From Cryphonectria parasitica EP155 (taxonomy: Eukaryota > Ascomycota > Sordariomycetes > Diaporthales > Cryphonectriaceae): a stretch of DNA of 64,000 nucleotides. The position numbers and the translations under genes were made by a program. Of this stretch, positions 58,601 through 64,000 are shown piece by piece (position 1 is the first letter of the stretch; each line of letters opens with the position of its first letter). The DNA is taken from assembly GCF_011745365.1 (NCBI RefSeq), contig NW_024468910.1:4947172-5011171 (forward strand), in the 5' to 3' direction. The notes beneath the pieces are model-generated. The model saw nothing but the letters and a program-made list of their open reading frames with translations. It had not been told where the DNA came from and made no database searches.

Positions 58601-60297
58601 CAGGTGCTCCGGGTCCATCCTGAAGAGCAACTCCAACGGCACGTCCTATGTCATGAGCATCGCAGGCGTCAACTGCAACCAGGACTATTTTGTCGACTTT
58701 GAAAAGATGCTCGGCCTCGAGGGCGTCGAGATGGTCAACATTGTGGCGAACAAGGACAAGCCCAACGATCCAAAGAAGCTGCACTCACAGATCAGCCATA
58801 ACGATGGCGCTGAGTGGGCATACCTACCGCCTCCCTCCAAGGACATGGACGGGAAGTCTACTGGCTGCAGCGGCGACGGAACCGAGAAGTGCGCCTTGCA
58901 CATCCACGGGTACACAGAGCGCAAGGACCACAGCAGGACATACTCGTCTGCGGGTGCGGTGGGTCTCATGTTCGCATGGGGCAATGTCGGCGAGTATCTT
59001 GGCAGGAAGGACGAGGCCGACACCTACATGACGACGGATGCCGGCATGACTTGGAAGCAGGTCAAGAAGGGCCGCTGGCTGTGGCAGTACGGAGACCAGG
59101 GGTCCATCATCGCCCTGGTTCCTCTCGATATCAAGACACAGACCGTGTCCTATACCACCGATGAGGGTGACACCTGGACGGACTTCAAATTTGCCGACAA
59201 GGAAATGATGGTGTCCGACTTCACCACGCAGAGCTCGGGTGTGTCTCGAAAGTTCATCGTCTGGACCCAAGATGGAACTTCAACCGTGGCCTCGACCGTC
59301 GACTTCACGGGTCTGGCAGACCGTCCCTGCCTGCAAAAGGATGACCCGAGCGAGTCCGACTACCGGATCTGGTCACCCAGCCACCCTCTACAGCGTGATG
59401 AGTGTCTCTTTGGGCATGTCACACAGTACATGCGCAAGAAGACGGACAGGCAATGCTACAACGGCTACAGGATCGAGCATGTCTATAATTCCAAGAACTG
59501 TACCTGCAGTCGGCGTGACTACGAATGGTAAGTGTCTTTCCAGCTCTTGGGAGGAGTGGGTTCTATGTCAAAGGAGGAAAGAGAGAGAGAGAGAGAGGTA
59601 ACCGGAATCTTTACTGACATGAGACACGTAACACAGTGACTACAACTTCGAGCTCGTTGGTCATGGTGCCTGTAAGTTAGTGCCTGGCTTCCAGCCCATG
59701 GACCACAGCGAGTACTGCAAGCAAAACCCAGACCAGGTCGAGTATTACGAGCCTACGGGCTATCGCAAGATTCCTCTGTCGACGTGCGTGGGCGGCGTAG
59801 AGTTCGACAAGCAGAGCGAGCCGCACGTATGCCCAGGCAAGGAGGACGAGTTCAAGGAGCGCCATGGCCTCTCTGGCGTGGGCCTGTTCTTCGCCATTAC
59901 AATCCCCTTCGCGGCGGCCGGAGCCGCCGGCTGGTGGGTGTGGCGCAACTGGAGCGGCAAGTTTGGACAGATCCGTCTTGGCGACACGTCCGGTGCAGGC
60001 TTCGGGGCTGGCGCGTTTGACTCGGACTCGCCGTTTGTGCGGTATCCTATCATCGCCCTTAGTGCGGCGGTGGCGGTAGCAGGGGCGATACCGTTGGTCG
60101 TGGCCGGCCTCTGGAGGACGGGCGTCGCAGCACTGGACAGGCTGCGGTATGGAGGTGGTGGAGGCTTCTCAAGGCTGGGAGGCGGGAGCAGGCCGTTCAC
60201 GACGCGGGACAGCTTTGCAAGGGGCAGAGGAGACTATGCCACTGTCGATGATGATGAGGGAGAACTGTTGGGCGAGGACAGTGATGAGGAGGTATGA
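55656..60297 (+). CDS. VPS10: Vacuolar protein sorting receptor VPS10 (sortilin family)
   Basis: Type I late-Golgi receptor that sorts vacuolar hydrolases such as carboxypeptidase Y to endosomes. Exons 55656-59527 and 59637-60297 (intron 59528-59636, GTAAGT..CACAG) give 1510 aa, normal for fungal VPS10. ATG 55656 was chosen because it begins a signal peptide (AALLLAFLWASPVQPVLA); the frame is open 20 codons further upstream. Two Vps10 beta-propeller domains are seen with many Asp-box motifs (SPDGGSTW, TEDQGKTW, SLDHGQTW, THDGGLTW, STDRGDHW, TTDAGMTW). Each is followed by a Cys-rich 10CC-type module (NCDCTDDDFECDYNF, NCTCSRRDYECDYNF). A membrane segment lies at about 1371-1393, a second hydrophobic stretch at about 1428-1450, and an acidic cytosolic tail (DDDEGELLGEDSDEE) at the end. 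The intron holds a (GA)n tract. Confidence 0.96.
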
Positions 60298-63200
60298 GGA
60301 CGGCCGCCGACTTGAGTAACATCTATCTTACTCGGGTCATTGTTGTTTTGGGTAGTGGTTTTTTCACTTGTAGGGGCCGTTATATTACGACTGGGGTGAA
60401 AGACATGTTTGGCGCTTGGGGTGTCTTTTTCTTTGTCTGTCTCTCCTGTCTCTCTGTGTGTCTGCATGTGTGTTTGTCGGTTCGGTGTGGCTTGCTGTGC
60501 ACACTATATTTCAACAAGAGTGTAAAGAAAAGAAAAAGGCCCAGCTCAGGCTCCAGGCCCTTTGTCATCATCATCATCACCATCACCACCACCACCAAGG
60601 AGAGAGGTATTGGATGGGTTCGGTGATACTGTCGGAATTAGAAGTCTTCATAACTGCAAGGCAGGATAGAATCGAGGAGAGCGAGAGTGAAATGATTTAT
60701 ACATCCTATCTAGCACTTGCTACGGGATAAGAACGGGTAGTAATCCCTTGGGTTCAATTTGCGGAAGGAAAAGGAACAACGATGTGGGAGAGTAGTGAGC
60801 GGAGCAGGTAGAGGGAAGGATGTAGCAAATGAGTAAAGGCAAGCAAGCACGTCATTATGATGGGATTCTTCTAGGTGCACTCATTTCTAGACCTGAAAGT
60901 TGACCACGGGAATGAGGAGGTGGTTGTGGGAAGACCTGGGGAAATGGATGATGCCTCTTGTAGTCAAGGTAAGAAGATTGTGTCTCAGAATGAGTGTAGG
61001 CTTTTCTTAGAGAAGCCACTTAGTCACTCGAGTATCTTCTTCGCCTGTTGCTTTTGTCTCCTCCTTTCTACATTTCCTTGGGTCTTGTCTTGTCTTTGGT
61101 TCAAGATCATGACCAAGATGCATTCATGAGTGGAATCCAGTGAGGGAGGGGGGGGGGGGAGGAGGAGGACGAAGAAACTTTGATCGTCAGCATACTGAAG
61201 TAGTCGTCCTCCGTTGCGTCCTGATATTTCTCTCTCCTTCTCTCCCGCTCTCTCTCCCTCCCTCTCCCTCCCTCTCCCTTGTCCTTCAAGTTGTCATCGA
61301 GATCTCCTCTCCCTCCCAAGAATCATGTTGTGTGGCCTACTATTGTCACAGACGTGGGGCAGCTCAGCTCTGGTTGGTTCCCGGCAGTCTGGGTCGAAGA
61401 ATCCCCCCCCCCCCTCCTCCACGACCCACCCACCGGGAGCCACGGATGCTTACATGCCGTGCATATGCAGGTTGGAACCCAATAGACCCAAGGAGGGGAA
61501 GAACAGATACGAGTCTCCATATGCCTTGCATTGCTGTGTTCTCAGGAAGGGCGTGCATGTTCATGGCTGCCTGGGGCAGGCTGTTGGTTCTCCAACCCCC
61601 CTTCCGAGGGAAGGGTGGGATTGTGCGTTCGAGTTGGTTGCAGTCTGCGCCATGTGCAGGAGCGGAGATGTTGCTGAAATCTTGGTTAGGTGTAGGTACT
61701 GTTTACCAGGCCCTCGGATCTTGGGGTTCAGCTCTTGACGACTGTCGAGGAGATCAAGCTGGGTTGGCCCTCAGAGGACGACGAGTATGGATAAACATGC
61801 AGAGTGGCTTGATCAACAGAACGTGTCTTTGCCACGCAGTCCATGGTTCGCATCGGCTGGCTCGGAAGAAGGACCGTGTAACTGTTTATACAGTTGACCT
61901 TGGACCGAAACGTCCAGTTGACCTTTTTTTTCTTCTTTTCTCTACGTTTGTTCGTTTGTGCCTCATTTTCTATCCCACTCTCGAAGAATCGATAATAATG
62001 GCTCCTCTGAGTAGGTCTGAGGAAAGGGGACTCGTTTCTGTCTCCTCACTCACTAGGAGTATCCAGTCATCCACCACGATGTTCCGGTGGTCCACAGTAT
62101 GGCTATTCACTAATGCAGTGAGGAAACCCCTCCTCCATCAGCTTCAAGTATTCCAGAACTCACTGTGGAGAACGCAACACTTACCCTTTTAGCCTTAGTC
62201 GAGCCTTGTCAAGCGTAGTGGACAACGCATGTACGAAGCAGGCGTGGCTGAGTGACTGCGTGACTGCGTGGGGGAGGAGGGGAGGGGCTCGGCCGGGCAG
62301 AGCCTAGATCAACCTCCCACACGGAACAACATCACCAATGAGGCAGCCAGAGGAACGAGATTACAAGTTTTCTTGCCCCCCACCCCCTCTTCCCTCTCTC
62401 AAATAGGTACCGGACAGGTAGAACAAAGATGGCCCCGAGGAGATGGTCCCTTGGTGCTCACCCAGGCATGTCTGGTGTGGCTGCAGTCTGCGCCGTTGCT
62501 CATGGCATGCTGTCAGACACTCGACGATCCTTCATCCCTCACTATTCGTGGTGCATGCATGTGAGGTATTTTATTATTATTCTCATGCATATTGACTAAA
62601 ATGGAAAGGAAATGTGTTGGGCTCCCCGGGGGGGGGGGTCTGGATAAGTGTTGTAAAGTGTATTCCCAATCTGCTCGGTGACCGTTCGCTGAGAAGCCGT
62701 ATTCATCTCCTTAGAAACGTCTCGGGGGAAAGAAGAAAGAGAATACTGGAAGAGCCGAGTGAGATAACAAGAGTTATCCTATCTTTGAAAGTGTATAGAC
62801 CAATAATCTGTGTGATCGACCAAGGAAGGCCCGCGGTTGTTGTGTTGATATAACTCATTGGCACGGCTACCGAGCCGGTCGTCCTCGTTGTAAAGAGATA
62901 CCGAAGATGGGTTTCACTACCAGCCTTGGCATTCGGAATTCATTCCTTGTTTGCTCCAATAGCTTCTCCATCGTGTCAGCTTATAGGACCAGGAAGAGAG
63001 GAGGGTAACATAACAGGCAGGGCAAGGCACCAACAGACAGATCCACGTACGCAACCGATCACATGCCGCACTGTATAGTTTCATAAATGACAAGAAAGGC
63101 TCCTGGGTATACTAGGCCTTGAAAAGAAAACGAAACGATATTTCGGCTGTCCCGAGGGTCATGTTTTGACGCGGTCATACTGAGCCGCAGTCGTGTGGGA

Positions 63201-63616
63201 TTGCCAGCGCAGAGCACGACGCCTCGCTATTGGTGGAGCAGCCAACGTTTATCAGCAGGCTTGGGACGTACTGAGTCCATTTTAAGGCTGATATATTGAC
63301 GAGCGGCTCTGGAATTTGTCATCGTGGGAACATGGGGTCAGATGAGGTGCTGGAGTCAACCTCTGGTTGGGTACCGGCATGCTGGGACTGTTGAGTTGGC
63401 AAGAGGATACGACGAGACAGGAAGAGGAGAAGGAGGAGGAGGAGGAGGTGGGGGGAGGGGGGGGGGGGGAGAAGACAATACGGATAGAATGGGATGGAAT
63501 TTGGTCCTATGATAATTGTTATGTTAGAAAAACAGCTTCTATAAAATGTTGGAATAAATCATCCCTCCTGAACTGTCGTTTGTGTCGTTCTTGCAGCATT
63601 AAGACTAATCTCCTCA
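60298..63616. other. 3.3-kb intergenic region
   Basis: Contains the VPS10 3' UTR (with a CAT/CAC-rich stretch at 60568-60595), a G12 run at 61148-61159, a CCCTCT-rich tract at 61235-61280, C-runs at 61405-61415, G-runs at 62625-62637, and a GGA/G-rich tract at 63430-63470. A long + frame at 61140-62192 begins in the G-run and shows no family character or codon bias, so it was not called. The last 500 nt should contain the promoter of the aminomutase-like gene. Confidence 0.4.
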
Positions 63617-63895
63617 ATGCAATACAGTTACATTTTCAAACAGATTTTATCCTCTCAAGATATAATATTGGGTATCAAGAGGTCCCCCCCGACACTGTTC
63701 TCGCGCCCTCATCTCGTCCTGAAGACGAACACAGCCAGACTGTGTCGCGCTCTAACGAGGCCTCGCCTCTACAAAATACCCACTATTGCCCTTCATTCGA
63801 GGGCGTACGGGACAACATCTCCAGAGGACTTTTGGCGAAAAGTGCCTGTATACGAACATGTAACCGCTAAAGACTTCCTCTCTCATCGATGGACG
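63617..63895 (+). CDS. Lysine 2,3-aminomutase-like (KamA, radical SAM), first exon, partial
   Basis: The exon starts at ATG 63617 and ends at a GTAAGG donor after residue 93; the rest lies beyond the window. Residues 1 to about 65 are basic and hydroxylated with few acids (RLCRALTRPRLYKIPTIALHSRAYG), like a mitochondrial presequence. The following WRKVPVYEHVTAKDFLSHRW matches the N-terminal element of KamA-type proteins, where a W-x-x-W/RW signature precedes the radical SAM domain. The diagnostic CxxxCxxC iron-sulphur motif is outside the window, so the assignment is moderate. If correct, the enzyme would convert L-lysine to beta-lysine or act on a related substrate; fungal members are poorly characterised. 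Confidence 0.6.
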
Positions 63896-64000
63896 GTAAG
63901 GGATACTGAATGTCTTTTTTGGTTGCACCCCTTTACTCATTTGCAATACCCTTTTCTTGATAATGTCACACAGTTCTGAAGAGTTACTTGGCTTACATAG

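Noticed and set aside
61140..62192. 350-codon + frame downstream of VPS10
   Set aside because: It starts in a G-run, has no domain, poor codon bias and many Pro/Arg stretches from simple sequence; overlapping frames are equally long.
1..64000. tRNA or rRNA genes
   Set aside because: I looked for B-box-like GGTTCGANTCC motifs by eye; the few near matches lie in coding exons or lack a foldable cloverleaf. A covariance-model scan would be decisive.

Overview
The window is nuclear DNA of a filamentous ascomycete (Pezizomycotina, most likely Sordariomycetes; the class is an inference). The basis is: short introns (about 58-190 nt) with GT..AG ends and CTAAC/CTGAC branch sites; fungal proteins such as VPS10 with two C-terminal membrane segments, a SUN-family wall protein, a CAF120-like PH protein and a DUF1765-like protein; and long intergenic stretches full of microsatellites and homopolymer runs. 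No bacterial operons, CRISPR arrays, tRNA or rRNA genes, or intact transposons were seen.

Layout: 1-140 is the 3' end of an unidentified + gene. From 0.5 to 7 kb there are three - strand genes: the peroxisomal import receptor PEX5, a mitochondrial-type two-RRM RNA-binding protein, and the cytoplasmic dynein intermediate chain. From 7.5 to 16.3 kb there are three + genes: ATP synthase subunit e, the oligosaccharyltransferase catalytic subunit STT3, and a disordered protein with two Cys4 zinc modules. From 17.4 to 21 kb there are two - genes: the SSU-processome factor UTP23 and a PTC7-like PP2C phosphatase. After 6.8 kb without a convincing gene come a CAF120/SKG3-like PH protein (27.8-33.3 kb), a decayed CYP505-type reductase relic (35.1-36.4 kb), a DUF1765-like protein (40.1-44.5 kb), a further 6.8 kb without genes, a secreted SUN-family protein (51.5-53.0 kb), the sorting receptor VPS10 (55.7-60.3 kb), and at the right edge the first exon of a probable lysine 2,3-aminomutase-like radical SAM protein.

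The genes are mostly unrelated housekeeping functions (peroxisome import, dynein transport, N-glycosylation, ribosome biogenesis, mitochondrial ATP synthase, vacuolar sorting), so there is no cluster logic. I rebuilt gene structures by joining frames at splice signals; every complete multi-exon model listed adds up to a whole number of codons. The most interesting observations are: a 4-nt microexon needed for the conserved HEFDPWFN motif of STT3; a start codon split by an intron in the RRM gene, where the unspliced RNA reads AUG-UAA; a PTC7-like gene whose single intron holds a (GAA)26 tract and would give a poly-Ser isoform if retained; the P450-reductase relic; an open 80-codon extension behind an in-frame TAG in the DUF1765-like gene; and microsatellites inside at least five introns.
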